64,000 nt of DNA from Tatlockia sp. (GCA_013697955.1 JACCVV010000019.1:1-64000); one strand, 5' to 3'. Counted from the first letter of the stretch, positions 30,912 to 41,771 are shown. The notes: a model not told the origin generated them from the letters alone. Numbers and translations are program-made.

Positions 30912-31262
30912 ATGGGTAGGTCAAAAAATGATGCAACTGTTGCTGTAGAAAATGATGTTTCAGTAACAACACCAGCTACTTCTTCTCCAGGAAATATCTC
31001 ATTCTTTAATCAAAGACAATCCTCGCCTCCTCAAGACATCAAAGCACCTGAATCCGAGCCAGTCGAAAAAATAAGCATGGAAACTGCGCAAATTCTTCTA
31101 TTGGCTGAAATTTTGAAAGAATTAAAAATTCAAAATACACTCACTCGCTTAAAAATGGAGGCCAAAAAAGAAAAGACAGAAGAAAAATCTCAGGCCGCTG
31201 ATAAACAGAAAGAGCAAGATGATGCTCGGTTCGAAGGGATTCGGTATTCAATGTATAGTTAA
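30912..31262 (+). CDS. Hypothetical small protein with charged helical C-terminus
   Basis: The 116-residue product has a Ser/Thr/Pro-rich N-terminal half and a likely helix at residues about 54-105 (ETAQILLLAEILKELKIQ, then Lys/Glu-rich sequence). AAGGAG lies seven bases before the ATG and a strong terminator follows, so it is a self-contained unit. No family is recognised. Confidence 0.65.
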   Translation: MGRSKNDATVAVENDVSVTTPATSSPGNISFFNQRQSSPPQDIKAPESEPVEKISMETAQILLLAEILKELKIQNTLTRLKMEAKKEKTEEKSQAADKQKEQDDARFEGIRYSMYS

Positions 31263-31279
31263 ATTCTTCACTCTCCAAA

Positions 31280-31310
31280 CCAATTAACAGATGTTAATTG
31301 GTTTTTTTTT
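31280..31310 (+). terminator. Intrinsic terminator
   Basis: CCAATTAAC, loop AGAT, GTTAATTGG, then nine Ts: a textbook rho-independent terminator directly after the gene ending at 31262. Confidence 0.9.
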
Positions 31311-31448
31311 AACTGAATACGAGATTATTAGAATACCTCAATAAATTTTTGGTTATCTTTAGAAAAATGCTCAATATTCGCTCATCTGTATTGAAACTAT
31401 ATAATCTAGTAAACTAGCAACGATTAAACTTTTAAAATTTGGAAACCC

Positions 31449-31932
31449 ATGACTAAAGAAGAAATGATTTGTCGAATTATTCGTTATATAAGAAACCAGC
31501 CCAATGCTAAGAAAACTTGCTGTGGTTAGGCCAAAATTATCCGAATTAAAAGGCTATAAAAATTCAAAAGTGTTAACTTATTTTCTGCAAAAAAATTCTG
31601 AAATTTCTTTGGAAATGGGGCAAGAACTCTTTGATGATTTGCTTAGATGGATGTATTTATCTGCACAAAGAAAAATGGAGTCTAAGTTAACCAAGTTATT
31701 TGGCCCTTTGCTGATACTTGATGAACTGTGGCATATTTTTATTTTGCATACTCGCGATTATATTGATTTTTGCAATCACTATTTTGGTGAATATTTTCAT
31801 CACGATGTGGAGCCTATTGGTTTTGAAGAATTACTTGAAGAAAATGAACTGGAAGACTATTTGAAAGATTGCTTTAAATATTTGGGATCCGAGTGGGTAG
31901 AAAGGCGATTTTCTTTAGTATTTTCAAGCTAG
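31449..31932 (+). pseudogene. Protein related to the glycine-rich-domain (DUF1399-like) family, possibly frameshifted
   Basis: The long frame 31504-31932 encodes 142 residues with ILDELWHIFILHTRDYIDFC followed by HYFGEYFHH, close to the D-x-x-WH-x-FIL-x-T-x-x-Y signature of the DUF1399/glycine-rich-domain-containing family. Its first ATG lacks a ribosome site. A shorter frame from ATG 31449 (MTKEEMICRIIRYIRNQPN) ends at 31529 and overlaps it, so one indel near 31505-31530 would fuse the two. Either the gene is frameshifted or the 142-residue form is translated alone; I cannot decide. Confidence 0.5.
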
Positions 31933-32017
31933 CTCCCAGCATTCTAATCGGTTGCCCGCTTGCGCGGGCATGAGAATTTTATCAGACCCCTGACCTCTGC
32001 CAGGAGTTAAGACACCT

Positions 32018-35000
32018 TTATATATTCAACTCATTGATAACCACAGAGTAGCCATTTGAATATTGGCTTAATTGCTCATAGGTACGTTTAGCCGGTGTGT
32101 ATGCCGGGAACTGGGTCATAAGTTCTTTTAGAATCTGACGAGAGAGAACTTCATCACCGCGGTTCCATTCGCTTAGCGCATCAAAGTACATCAAGTCGGC
32201 GGATTGTTTAGCCAAGGGCAGCACAGGTTTAACCGAAACCGGCTCAATGAAGCTAACCTTGTTATCCTGTCCTTGAGAACCAAGCCATTGCAGCATTTTT
32301 CGCGCTTGCAGACTACCATTTTCACTAGCTTTTGCTAATAAGCGTTTCGCTTCGTCCGCTTTACCTGCTCCAGCCGCATTCAACTGAATTAAGGCTAGCT
32401 GATATTGAGCATAGGGATTGTTATTAGCAGCTAAATCATTGTACAAATTTTTCGCCTGCTCGCTATTTTGACTGATGCCCAAGCCATATTGATAAATCCT
32501 GGCTAGTGCAAGTTTAGCCTGTTCATTACCCTTTGCTGCCGCCTGATCATAATAGTTGACCGCATTGGAGTAATCTATTTTAGTCGCGATACCGGTTTCA
32601 GATAGTAATCCCAGATGGTATAGCGCATCGGCATCACCTGAAACAGCGGCTTTCTTGTAAAGTTCCAGTGCTTTTTGCTCATTACGTGCTACACCTAAGC
32701 CCTTGAAGTAAAGTTCAGCTAATTGCGTCATTGCTCCTGTGTAGCCTTGCTCTGCCGCTTTGGTAAAGTACTCTATGGCTTTGGAATAATTAACAGGTAT
32801 CCCCTTGCCTTTGACATAGGCCAAGGCCAGGTCATATTGGCCAGTTGCATCATTTTTTTCAGCCGCCAATTCATAGCTGCTAATTGCTTTGGGGTAGTTA
32901 TCTTCAACCGTGTCGTAGATAAATCCCAAGGCTACTGCAGCCTTTGCATAATTTTTCTGTGCAGAAGCATACCATTTTATGGCTTCCTGATAGTTAGGCT
33001 CTTTACCGAGACGACCCAGTTGATAAAGTTGGCCTAACAGGAATTGAGCAACGGCATCATTTTGTTCAGCAGAAGCGAGATACCATTTTGCTGCTGTCTC
33101 ATGATTAGCTTTGCCGCCTAGACCAGTATCGTAAAGAAAACCTAGTTTCACTTGCGCATCTTTATCGCCTTTTTCGGCAAAGTGCTCATAAATTTCCCTT
33201 GCCTTACGGATTCTCTCAGGATCATCACCCTGCGCCATATAATAATCTGCCAGTAATAACCCCGCAGTACTATTGCCGGAAGTGCGTGCTTTATCTAGAT
33301 CTGAAAGAAACTCTTCGCCAGCCTGCTCTTTTAAAACGGCCAAGTTAAGATAAGCATAGGAAAACCCGGCATCAGCGGATTTTTGGAGCAGAGCCTTTCC
33401 TTTTTCAACATCCTTGGCAAGTCCAAGTCCTTGACTGTAGTAAGTTCCTAAAACAAAAGCATTTACCGGATTTATTGCTGCTTGTTGGTACCAATAGAGC
33501 GCTTCTATCGGATTTGTTGTAACTGAAAGGCCTCGCTCATACATCATTGCCAACAACAAAGCGGCTTCCGTATTGCCTTTTTTTGCAGATTCCCTAGCTA
33601 CTTTGAAGGCTTCACCTTGTTTTTCTGGGCTGGCGTTATCGATTGCGTTGTAATAAGCCAAAGGCAATTCAGCCTCAGCAACTCCCTGGTTTGCTGCTCC
33701 TTGATAGAGACGTCTGATTAATTTTGTGCGATTTTCTTTTGCGGCAATACTTAACCCAGCCTGTTTTTGCTTGACCAGATAATCAGCGAGACGGTATTCA
33801 GCAGGACCATAACCGTTAGAAGACGCAAGATAATACATGGCCAAGGCCTGTTGTGAATCGGGCTGAACAACCATAATGCCTTTATCATCGGTATATCCTT
33901 TATCATAAATATTAGCTAAGGCATATTGAGCATAAACATTTCCCTTGAAAGCAGCATCAATCATCCAGCTCATACCTTGCTTGTAATCGACAGGATTAGT
34001 TTGACCTTCTAAATACAAGACACCCAGATTGTATTCCGCTCTTAAATCTTGCTGCGTCGCTGCTAATTGATAATAAATTATCGCTTGCTGCGGACTTTTA
34101 AGCACCGCAATACCATACTGGTATAGTTGACCTAATTCAAATTGGGCATTCGATTCACCCAAAATGGCCTGATTATAAAGTTGTGAAATGACTGCCTGAT
34201 AATTGGATTTGTTTTTCCAACCATCGGTTTTTTCTTTGAAATAATCAAATTTTTTAGAACCGGAAGCTTGTGGATAAGGCGTTCCTTCTTTAACCATTGA
34301 TTCTCTTTTTTTATGAACAACGACTAAGGACTCATTTTTTTGCAAGGCCTCAATCTGCTTGTTCAAGGGATAACGTGGAAAGGTCCAGGTGGCTGAATTA
34401 TTAGCGTTTAGGGTTGGCGCAATGAGATCAAAATAATCATTTATAGGAATATCCTGGGGCTTGGCCATTACAAATTTAGGACGGTATAGTTCGGCTCGGG
34501 TTAATGTGTCCATTTGGGGAGCAGAGTTATAATTATTTTCTTTTAATGAAAGCGGATTTTGCCAGGCAGAATAGATTCCACCTAAGCCATAATTATTAGA
34601 AGCAAAATTCTCTACTTTGCCATTAGATAACCAGCGTGCAGCTTGAACTTCAGGAGAAATAGCTGCTTCTTTTTCACTAATCTTTGATTTCGCTTTCAAC
34701 TGCCATTGTTCAGCTAATAGAGGGTCAGCTGTAACGACCTTACCTTCTTTATACATAAGCGCCAAGGCTGATTGTGCTTCAGGAGAGCCTTTTTGGGCGG
34801 CTTGCAAAGTCCAGGTAAAAGCAGCTTTTGGATCGTTTAGCAGTTTTGGATCTTTATTTAAACGAGCTAGAGCCATTTCAGCTTTTGTCTCTTGATTGTT
34901 AATATTTATTGCTTTGGTAAGCCAGTCTTTAGCAGTACTTAGTTGATTTTGCTTAATTGCCAATTCACCCAAGGCAACCATTGCTATATAAGAATTTTGT

Positions 35001-35659
35001 TTGGCAGCGTTGACTAACAGTTCCAGTCCTTTCGCTGTATCACGAGGAACATAAGTTCCGTTTACCAGTAGCTCACCTAATTTTGCTTCAGCAGTGACAT
35101 CGCCTTGAGCCGCAGCCTTTGTTAACCAAATTACGCCAAGCTTTTTAGAATTTTGATCCCGGCTTTCAATAAAATAAGTTCCTAAGGTCGATTGCGCTAT
35201 GGCATTGCCGTTTTTAGCTGCATCGATAAAGTAGCGACGCGCTGTATCTTCATTTTTTTTGGTTCCATGACCAAACATATAGGCTGCCGCACAGTACATT
35301 TGTGCTGGTGTATCGCCTGCTTCGGCTGCTTTTTTAAACCAATAAAGAGCTTGCTCTGGATTTTTATCTTCTAACAAATAATATCGTGCCAAGAGCTGTT
35401 GAGCTGGCAAAATTCCTTTTTCACCGGCCTGAGTAAAATAACGCAGAGCCAAGGTATTGTTTTTTACCTGCCCATAACCATATAAACGCATTCGTCCCAA
35501 ATAATAATCAGCGACGGGATCTTTGCCCGATTGGTTTATGAGTTCTTGCGCTGCCAAAGGATAATTTCCCTGGCGATAAGCATCAACCCCATTAGCAGCG
35601 AAGGCAAATTGACTTCCTGTAACTGCGACCAGGTAAAACCATGGCACGAATGATTTCAT
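32018..35659 (-). CDS. enhC: Enhanced entry protein EnhC, Sel1-repeat protein
   Basis: The 1,213-residue exported protein has a signal peptide (MKSFVPWFYLVAVTGSQFAFA) and over twenty Sel1-like repeats of about 36 residues, with the repeating pattern A-x-x-x-LG-x-x-Y-x-x-G then A-x-x-WY-x-x-AA. In L. pneumophila, EnhC is a periplasmic Sel1-repeat protein linked to entry and intracellular growth through effects on peptidoglycan turnover. Length and the enhA-enhB-enhC order match that locus. GGGGAG precedes the ATG. Confidence 0.93.
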   Translation of the reverse strand: MKSFVPWFYLVAVTGSQFAFAANGVDAYRQGNYPLAAQELINQSGKDPVADYYLGRMRLYGYGQVKNNTLALRYFTQAGEKGILPAQQLLARYYLLEDKNPEQALYWFKKAAEAGDTPAQMYCAAAYMFGHGTKKNEDTARRYFIDAAKNGNAIAQSTLGTYFIESRDQNSKKLGVIWLTKAAAQGDVTAEAKLGELLVNGTYVPRDTAKGLELLVNAAKQNSYIAMVALGELAIKQNQLSTAKDWLTKAININNQETKAEMALARLNKDPKLLNDPKAAFTWTLQAAQKGSPEAQSALALMYKEGKVVTADPLLAEQWQLKAKSKISEKEAAISPEVQAARWLSNGKVENFASNNYGLGGIYSAWQNPLSLKENNYNSAPQMDTLTRAELYRPKFVMAKPQDIPINDYFDLIAPTLNANNSATWTFPRYPLNKQIEALQKNESLVVVHKKRESMVKEGTPYPQASGSKKFDYFKEKTDGWKNKSNYQAVISQLYNQAILGESNAQFELGQLYQYGIAVLKSPQQAIIYYQLAATQQDLRAEYNLGVLYLEGQTNPVDYKQGMSWMIDAAFKGNVYAQYALANIYDKGYTDDKGIMVVQPDSQQALAMYYLASSNGYGPAEYRLADYLVKQKQAGLSIAAKENRTKLIRRLYQGAANQGVAEAELPLAYYNAIDNASPEKQGEAFKVARESAKKGNTEAALLLAMMYERGLSVTTNPIEALYWYQQAAINPVNAFVLGTYYSQGLGLAKDVEKGKALLQKSADAGFSYAYLNLAVLKEQAGEEFLSDLDKARTSGNSTAGLLLADYYMAQGDDPERIRKAREIYEHFAEKGDKDAQVKLGFLYDTGLGGKANHETAAKWYLASAEQNDAVAQFLLGQLYQLGRLGKEPNYQEAIKWYASAQKNYAKAAVALGFIYDTVEDNYPKAISSYELAAEKNDATGQYDLALAYVKGKGIPVNYSKAIEYFTKAAEQGYTGAMTQLAELYFKGLGVARNEQKALELYKKAAVSGDADALYHLGLLSETGIATKIDYSNAVNYYDQAAAKGNEQAKLALARIYQYGLGISQNSEQAKNLYNDLAANNNPYAQYQLALIQLNAAGAGKADEAKRLLAKASENGSLQARKMLQWLGSQGQDNKVSFIEPVSVKPVLPLAKQSADLMYFDALSEWNRGDEVLSRQILKELMTQFPAYTPAKRTYEQLSQYSNGYSVVINELNI

Positions 35660-35711
35660 GGTAACTCCCCTATTATTTTTTTTTGTTTAGAGCAAAAAAT
35701 CCTTTAAAACA

Positions 35712-36311
35712 TCAATTTCCCGGGATAATACCGTAGTACACAATTGCACTTACTGCACCATTTCGGGTACTGGAATTAAACAACCAAAAATTGCCGCGAT
35801 TGTTTAACCCATAGCGAACATTAGTGTATTCACAAATTTTAAAGCTTGTTTCACAATCCACAACTTGGCCGTATTGCGATTTTTTATTGGGAATCGTGCA
35901 GATAAATTTCACCTGTTTTTCACCGGTAGATAATATTCCCCACTCATGAGGGCCTATAGAGTGGTTTAAAAACAGGCTACGCGAGCTGTCTTCGTTTCGC
36001 ATTTGATAAAGGGTAATAGCCTGACCGGTTTGATTATGGAGTAGATACATGGACTGGTTTTCTCCACTTGATCCAGGCTGCAAATGCATCGCTTGAAGAT
36101 CAAATTTATACCCGGATTCACGACAACCGATTGGAGGCCTGTTTTCATCTTTCTCTTTATCTTTAATAGCAACCTCTTCACCCTCTTGAACCATTATTTC
36201 TTCATTTTCATTCTTGGGCGCTTGTTGTTTAGCGTCTACATTGGCAACGCCAATCGCTAATAAAGATAACAAGATTGCTCTGCTTAAGGTTGAATTATTC
36301 GTTAGTTTCAT
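35712..36311 (-). CDS. enhB: Enhanced entry protein EnhB
   Basis: The 199-residue product has a signal peptide (ILLSLLAIGVANVDAKQQ), an acidic linker and a domain with four Cys (RESGYKFDLQAMHLQPGS, then CTIPNKKSQYGQVVDC). Identity rests mainly on its place between enhA and enhC. Its start lies inside the end of enhA (17-base overlap), with GGAGAG in front of the ATG. Biochemical function is unknown; periplasmic location is inferred. Confidence 0.85.
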   Translation of the reverse strand: MKLTNNSTLSRAILLSLLAIGVANVDAKQQAPKNENEEIMVQEGEEVAIKDKEKDENRPPIGCRESGYKFDLQAMHLQPGSSGENQSMYLLHNQTGQAITLYQMRNEDSSRSLFLNHSIGPHEWGILSTGEKQVKFICTIPNKKSQYGQVVDCETSFKICEYTNVRYGLNNRGNFWLFNSSTRNGAVSAIVYYGIIPGN

Positions 36312-37029
36312 TTCGACTCTCCTTGATCATCACAGGACGAACCACCACTTTTGTTCCTAGATAATTATTGTTCTCAGAGGATAATTCTACGAAATTATGG
36401 TTTAACCATTCTGCATCGCGAGTGAACATTCTCACACAGCCATGACTTGCTCTAAATCCTGGAATATCAGGTGAGCCATGCATTGCAAACCCTTTATGAA
36501 AATACATGCAGAAAGGCATTTTTGCTCCACCTTTACCTATCGGATAAACGTTAGATCGGCATTTTTCATTTTCTTTGGAAAAGAACCGAAAAATTCCAGT
36601 CATGGTGCGGCAGGATCGGGCTGCATCCGGGCATCTGTCTACTCCTGAAGAGACCGGCCCCCATTTGATAAGTTTTCCATCCTTATCATAAGCTGCCCAG
36701 GCTAACTTATCCTGATCGACAATAACTTGCTTTTCACCTTCTGGATTGATATCCAAAGGAAAAGGCGAAAAATCAAGGAGGGTTTTATTAACAAGATCCT
36801 TAGGAACGGCAATTACTTTCCCTGCCCACAAATTATTATAGGAACGGTTTAAACGCTGGACCACATCGCGTTGTTCCTCATTTGGAAAAAGATTTTCCCA
36901 GGTCTGCCCTGCTCCAACCTTTATGCATTGATAACTTGGATAGGCACAAAGTCCAGTACCATAGTAAATTGCAGCATGAAGCGTAGCTGCCTGGGTTATT
37001 AGTGCAATCATTATTATTATTTTTTTCAT
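36295..37029 (-). CDS. enhA: Enhanced entry protein EnhA, L,D-transpeptidase-like
   Basis: The 244-residue product has a signal peptide (MKKIIIMIALITQAATLHA), a LysM-like or spacer region (residues about 38-75, GQTWENLFPNEEQRDVVQRL) and a YkuD domain with the catalytic signature HGSPDIPGFRASHGCVRM. The Cys and His are intact, so it can be an active L,D-transpeptidase acting on peptidoglycan. This fits the proposed peptidoglycan role of EnhC, encoded downstream. Confidence 0.92.
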   Translation of the reverse strand: MKKIIIMIALITQAATLHAAIYYGTGLCAYPSYQCIKVGAGQTWENLFPNEEQRDVVQRLNRSYNNLWAGKVIAVPKDLVNKTLLDFSPFPLDINPEGEKQVIVDQDKLAWAAYDKDGKLIKWGPVSSGVDRCPDAARSCRTMTGIFRFFSKENEKCRSNVYPIGKGGAKMPFCMYFHKGFAMHGSPDIPGFRASHGCVRMFTRDAEWLNHNFVELSSENNNYLGTKVVVRPVMIKESRNETNE

Positions 37030-37271
37030 GTTGCAATTCCCCTAATTTATTTAATAATCGAAATGCAAGAACCATGCTTAAATGTATATAGTTGTAATCT
37101 TTCCGCAATTCTTCGAAGCCTTTGATAGTTCTTTTTTAGACAAATGAAAAAATATCAATTTTCTTTGGCTTCCATACACTATTTCGGCCATATGCTTAAA
37201 AAGTTTAGGCTTTGGGCAAAATTTATAATGAATAACTATAATTAGCTTATCTGGGCCTTTTTAGGACAGCA

Positions 37272-39788
37272 ATGGAAGATAGAAATCTGTTTAAAATTCA
37301 GAGAACTAATACACCTCATCATTTATCTAATCTTTCTGATGAGAATATTAAATCAAACTTGTTACTCACTAAAGATTGTGTAATTGTTTTTGATGAACAG
37401 GGAAGAGTCATTCTGTTTAATGAGACCGCAACAAAAATCTTCCCCTGTTTTACCCAAAAAATTATCGGCCAACACATGAGCAAATTAATTGCATCAAAAA
37501 CTAGGCCTCATAAACGCTTATTTTCCAAATCGATTAAATACTTTTCGCTAGCTGCTCTAGGTATTCCACAGCATTTCGAATGGATAGTTGGCAGGGATAA
37601 AAAACCAGTTGAAGCTTATAACGTTCTCTTTAATGCAGCTACGCTTGATGGCACCAAGGTCATAATCGCCCGAGTTATTGATATCCTGGAAACTAAAACA
37701 CTGGAATGGGTATTATTGTCTCTTGCAGAAATTAATAATCGAGGCTCCATACTTGAAGTTATAGAAGATATAACCCAATTAGCAGCTCAAGTTTTTAAAA
37801 CTGAATATGCCCTGGTAAACCTTTTCGATAATAACGATAAAGTTTATACCGTTTCCCATATTTATAAAGGAAAAAAACAACAGAAATTTGTTTACGATTT
37901 AGCCAATACTCCCTGCGAAGTAGTAAAAAACAAGAAAAAAATCTGTCAATTTAATGGAAATGTGCCAGTAAAATTCCCCAAATCTCAATTTACCTTGGAT
38001 TGGAAAATAAAATCCTATCTTGGCGGGCCATTAATTAATTCGCAAAAAACTGTAGTTGGCCTTTTAATTCTCATGTCTGAACACAATATTGAGGTTAATT
38101 CCCTTTATAAAAACCTGTTCAGACTTTTTATGGATCGCATAAGTCTGGAGGTTGAGCGTTTAATTTCTGATAAAAAATTACAATTTCTTGCCAGCTTTCC
38201 CGAACAAGATCCGAATCCGATTTTGAGTATTCGCACCGATGGCGAAGTTATCTATTCGAATAAAACCGGGACTACAATAATTAATCATTGGTCAAAAACC
38301 GAAGGCAAAATCCCGGAGACCTTTAAGGCAGCTTGTATGGAAGTTCAAAACAGCAAGCTTTTTAAGCGCGAAGAATTAGAAGTAGATGGCCGTGTTTATT
38401 TATTCACTTTCAGCTGGATTGAAGCCTTTTCTCAGATCAATATTTATGGGACCGATATTAGCGAACTAAAATCCGTTCAGAAAAAAATGCGAGATCTTGC
38501 TAATTACGATAGGCTTACCGCTGTACCCAATCGTCAATTTTTTGAAACGACATTAACCTCTTACATTGACTATGCCTATAAGAATTCCAAACAATTAGCG
38601 CTTTTACTTATTGATTTAGACAATTTTAAGGCCGTTAACGATACTTTAGGTCATCATGTGGGCGATCACTTGTTAAAAACTCTATCAAAAAGGATTTCTG
38701 GTTGCTTACGGCGAAAGGATTTTATTGCCCGTCTTGGGGGGGATGAGTTTGTGGTTTTGTTAAAAATGAAAAATTGCGACGAAATCGAATTGGTTGCCGA
38801 TAAAATAAATAAAGCACTAGCCACCCCTTTTGAGTTAGGTGATTATCAAGTTGAAACTTCTTGCTCTATTGGCATCAGTTTTTATCCCCAAAATGGCACC
38901 ACCAACTCCGATCTGTTGAAACATGCGGATATTGCCATGTATCAGGCCAAAAAAAATGGCAGCAATCAGTATGCTCTTTTTTCTAACTCCAAACTTTTAA
39001 CTCAAAGCAAAAGACGAACGGTCATTAAAAAAGACTTAAAGCAGCCTTGCCTAGCCAGGCAGTTATACCTTGATTATCAACCGCAATTTGATCTTAGTTC
39101 CGCGAAAATTGTCGGTTTTGAAGCCTTTTTGCGTTGGCGTCATCCCACTCAGGGTTTAATTTCACCTGCTGAATTTATTCCCTTAGCCGAACAAACCGGT
39201 TCCATAAATTCAATTGGCAACTGGGCGATTAACCAGGCTTTGGAAGATTTTAAATCAACAATGTGCAGTATAAATAATGCTAAATTATCGCTCAACATTA
39301 CAATGACACAGCTTAATGATCAGCATTTTATTGCTAATTTATGTGAAAATATTGATCGAATGGATTTAACCAATAGTTTAGTTGTATTAGACATATCCGA
39401 TCAAAAATCAGTGCTTCACTATCGTCATCTTGACGAACATTTACAAGCGCTTCATAACCAGGGCATTCAGTTAAGCCTGGATAATTATGGTTCGGAACAA
39501 TCTTCCTTATCTCGTTTGCTAAATGCACCTGTAAATATTGTGAAAATTGATCATAATTTCCTTCATGCGCTTGAAAAAGAACCTCGCAATAAAGCCTTTA
39601 TTAGCGGAATTATTGATCTTGCTACTAAACTTGAATTGCAAGTCATTCAAAAAGGGGTGGAAAATGAGAGCCAAAATGAAGTGCTTAAAACGTTGGGTTG
39701 CAAATTCGCCCAAGGCTACTATTATTGCCCACCCTTATCGATAAGCAGGCTGCAAAGCTATTTATTAAAATATTCAAGATTTAATTAA
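37272..39788 (+). CDS. PAS-GAF-GGDEF protein with degenerate EAL domain
   Basis: The 838-residue protein has a PAS-like domain (about 28-140), a GAF-like domain (about 150-295), a second PAS-like region (about 305-400), GGDEF (about 405-570) and EAL (about 590-838). The GGDEF sequence ARLGGDEFVVLL (motif at 489-493) is intact, with an inhibitory-site RRKD at 480-483. The EAL motif reads EAF (617-619), the usual metal-binding DD is DN (737-738), and the E of the EGVE loop is K (QKGVEN). It is likely a cyclic-di-GMP synthase with a non-catalytic EAL domain. It lacks membrane segments. Confidence 0.88.
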   Translation: MEDRNLFKIQRTNTPHHLSNLSDENIKSNLLLTKDCVIVFDEQGRVILFNETATKIFPCFTQKIIGQHMSKLIASKTRPHKRLFSKSIKYFSLAALGIPQHFEWIVGRDKKPVEAYNVLFNAATLDGTKVIIARVIDILETKTLEWVLLSLAEINNRGSILEVIEDITQLAAQVFKTEYALVNLFDNNDKVYTVSHIYKGKKQQKFVYDLANTPCEVVKNKKKICQFNGNVPVKFPKSQFTLDWKIKSYLGGPLINSQKTVVGLLILMSEHNIEVNSLYKNLFRLFMDRISLEVERLISDKKLQFLASFPEQDPNPILSIRTDGEVIYSNKTGTTIINHWSKTEGKIPETFKAACMEVQNSKLFKREELEVDGRVYLFTFSWIEAFSQINIYGTDISELKSVQKKMRDLANYDRLTAVPNRQFFETTLTSYIDYAYKNSKQLALLLIDLDNFKAVNDTLGHHVGDHLLKTLSKRISGCLRRKDFIARLGGDEFVVLLKMKNCDEIELVADKINKALATPFELGDYQVETSCSIGISFYPQNGTTNSDLLKHADIAMYQAKKNGSNQYALFSNSKLLTQSKRRTVIKKDLKQPCLARQLYLDYQPQFDLSSAKIVGFEAFLRWRHPTQGLISPAEFIPLAEQTGSINSIGNWAINQALEDFKSTMCSINNAKLSLNITMTQLNDQHFIANLCENIDRMDLTNSLVVLDISDQKSVLHYRHLDEHLQALHNQGIQLSLDNYGSEQSSLSRLLNAPVNIVKIDHNFLHALEKEPRNKAFISGIIDLATKLELQVIQKGVENESQNEVLKTLGCKFAQGYYYCPPLSISRLQSYLLKYSRFN

Positions 39789-39790
39789 AT

Positions 39791-41644
39791 TTAAGGATGG
39801 AAATATTGGAAAATGCGCAACCCTAATTCAGCGCTAATACCTTCAACTTTTAAAAGTTCTTCTATCGAGGCCTTTGACAACTCCCTTAGACCTCCAAAAC
39901 GACGGAGCAAGGCTTGACGTTTCTTAGGGCCAATGCCGGCAATCATTTCCAAAGACGAATCAAGGCCAGCATGTTGCCTTTTTTTGCGATGAGTAGTTAT
40001 TGCAAAACGGTGGGCTTCATCACGTATATGTTGAAGCAAATGCAAAGCCAGAGAATCTGCTGGCAAAGTAATTTCTTTATTTTCTGAGACTAGAATTAAC
40101 CGCTCCCAACCTGCCTTGCGATTAGGACCTTTAGCAATGCCTAATAAACTGACACCCTCCACGCCTAAGCCGGCCAAAACGCGTTTGGCCACGCCAACCT
40201 GGCCCTTGCCACCATCAATTATAAGGATGTCCGGCAAATTTTGCTCTTTTAGCAGACGCTTGAAACGACGAAAAATTGCCTGTTCCATTGCCGCATAATC
40301 ATCACCTGGCGTTATTCCATCGATATTAAAACGCCTATATTCAGATCGATTTGGACCATTTCCATTAAAAACGACACAAGAGGCTACTGTGGATTCACCC
40401 GAAGTGTGGCTAATGTCAAAGCATTCCATCCGGTTGATTGGCTCTTCTCGCTGCAGCAAGGTGCCCAAAGCCTGGTACCTCTTGCGGATAGTTGCTGATG
40501 AGGCAACATGCTCAGCGACAGATTGCTTTAGGTTATTTAAAGCAAAATCCAGCCAACGCGCCTTTGCACCTCGGGGTCGAATCTGAATTTTACACGTTTT
40601 TCCTCGTAGTTCAGTTAACATCGCGGCAAGGTTTTCTTGTTCGCTGATTGTTTCTTGTGTGATGATTAGAGCCGGTATTCGTTCTGGCGTATCTATATAG
40701 TAAAAAGCTAAAAAGGCTTTAAATATTTCCTGCCATAAATTTGTTTCATCCTCTTCTTCAAGCCCAACTTTAGGTATAGAAGGGAAGAAATTTTGGCTGG
40801 CTAATACATGGCCATCGCGAATGGTAACGCATTGAATACATGCCAAACCGGGCTGAGCGTCCACTACAATTATATCCGCATCACCGCTTAACTGAACTAC
40901 TGCTTGTTGCTCCTGAATTAAACGTAAATGTTTTATTTGATCACGAATAATCGCTGCCTCTTCATAAGCCAGTTTAGCCACTGCAGCTTCCATCCTGCTG
41001 CCCAATTCATTCATAATTTGATCAGATTTACCCTGCAGAAATCGAGTTGCATCTTTAACTGCTCGTTGATAATCCTCAACTGAAATATAATCTGTACAAG
41101 GTGCCGTACAACGCTTGATGTGAAATTGCAGACAAGGCCTTGAGCGTGCGCTAAAAAAACTATCAGTACAATTGCGAATTTTAAATACTTTTTGAATGGT
41201 GCCTAAAGTTTCGCGCACTGCTGCAACGCTCGGAAAAGGCCCGTAGTATTCGCCTTTTGTGGGTTTTTTCTTGGAACGGTACAATTCCATCCGTGGAAAG
41301 GCATGAGAGGAACTAACATGGATATATGGATAAGACTTATCATCACGCAATAGCACATTGTATTTAGGCCTTAAAGACTTTATTAAACTGCTTTCCAGTA
41401 ATAACGCTTCCGTTTCGCTTCTCGTTACGCTTACTTCGATGTTAATAATCTGACTCACCAAAGAACGAGTTTTAGCGCCTGAATTTTGCTTATTAAAATA
41501 AGAACTAACTCTTTTTTTTAAATTGCTGGCCTTTCCTACATACAAAACGCTGCCATTAGCATCTAACATGCGGTAGACACCTGGCGCACTAGTGAGATTG
41601 GCTAGGAAAAGAGCGAGATCAATGGGTTTTATCTTGTCATTCAT
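39791..41644 (-). CDS. uvrC: Excinuclease ABC subunit C
   Basis: The 617-residue nuclease makes both incisions in nucleotide-excision repair. An N-terminal GIY-YIG domain ([20 protein letters not shown]), the UvrB-binding motif region (residues about 200-240), an RNase H-like endonuclease domain ([20 protein letters not shown]) and C-terminal helix-hairpin-helix motifs ([18 protein letters not shown]) are all present. Its place downstream of letA mirrors the uvrY-uvrC pair of other gammaproteobacteria. Confidence 0.97.
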   Translation of the reverse strand: MNDKIKPIDLALFLANLTSAPGVYRMLDANGSVLYVGKASNLKKRVSSYFNKQNSGAKTRSLVSQIINIEVSVTRSETEALLLESSLIKSLRPKYNVLLRDDKSYPYIHVSSSHAFPRMELYRSKKKPTKGEYYGPFPSVAAVRETLGTIQKVFKIRNCTDSFFSARSRPCLQFHIKRCTAPCTDYISVEDYQRAVKDATRFLQGKSDQIMNELGSRMEAAVAKLAYEEAAIIRDQIKHLRLIQEQQAVVQLSGDADIIVVDAQPGLACIQCVTIRDGHVLASQNFFPSIPKVGLEEEDETNLWQEIFKAFLAFYYIDTPERIPALIITQETISEQENLAAMLTELRGKTCKIQIRPRGAKARWLDFALNNLKQSVAEHVASSATIRKRYQALGTLLQREEPINRMECFDISHTSGESTVASCVVFNGNGPNRSEYRRFNIDGITPGDDYAAMEQAIFRRFKRLLKEQNLPDILIIDGGKGQVGVAKRVLAGLGVEGVSLLGIAKGPNRKAGWERLILVSENKEITLPADSLALHLLQHIRDEAHRFAITTHRKKRQHAGLDSSLEMIAGIGPKKRQALLRRFGGLRELSKASIEELLKVEGISAELGLRIFQYFHP

Positions 41645-41771
41645 AATTTATTGGTGAATTAAAAAATTTAAAAAAAGATCTATGTATCGGTTTCAGACAG
41701 ATCTTCTTTTTATTGTACACTAAATGAGCATAAATCTACGAGAAATGATGGGGGTTTTCGCAGAAGTCTAT

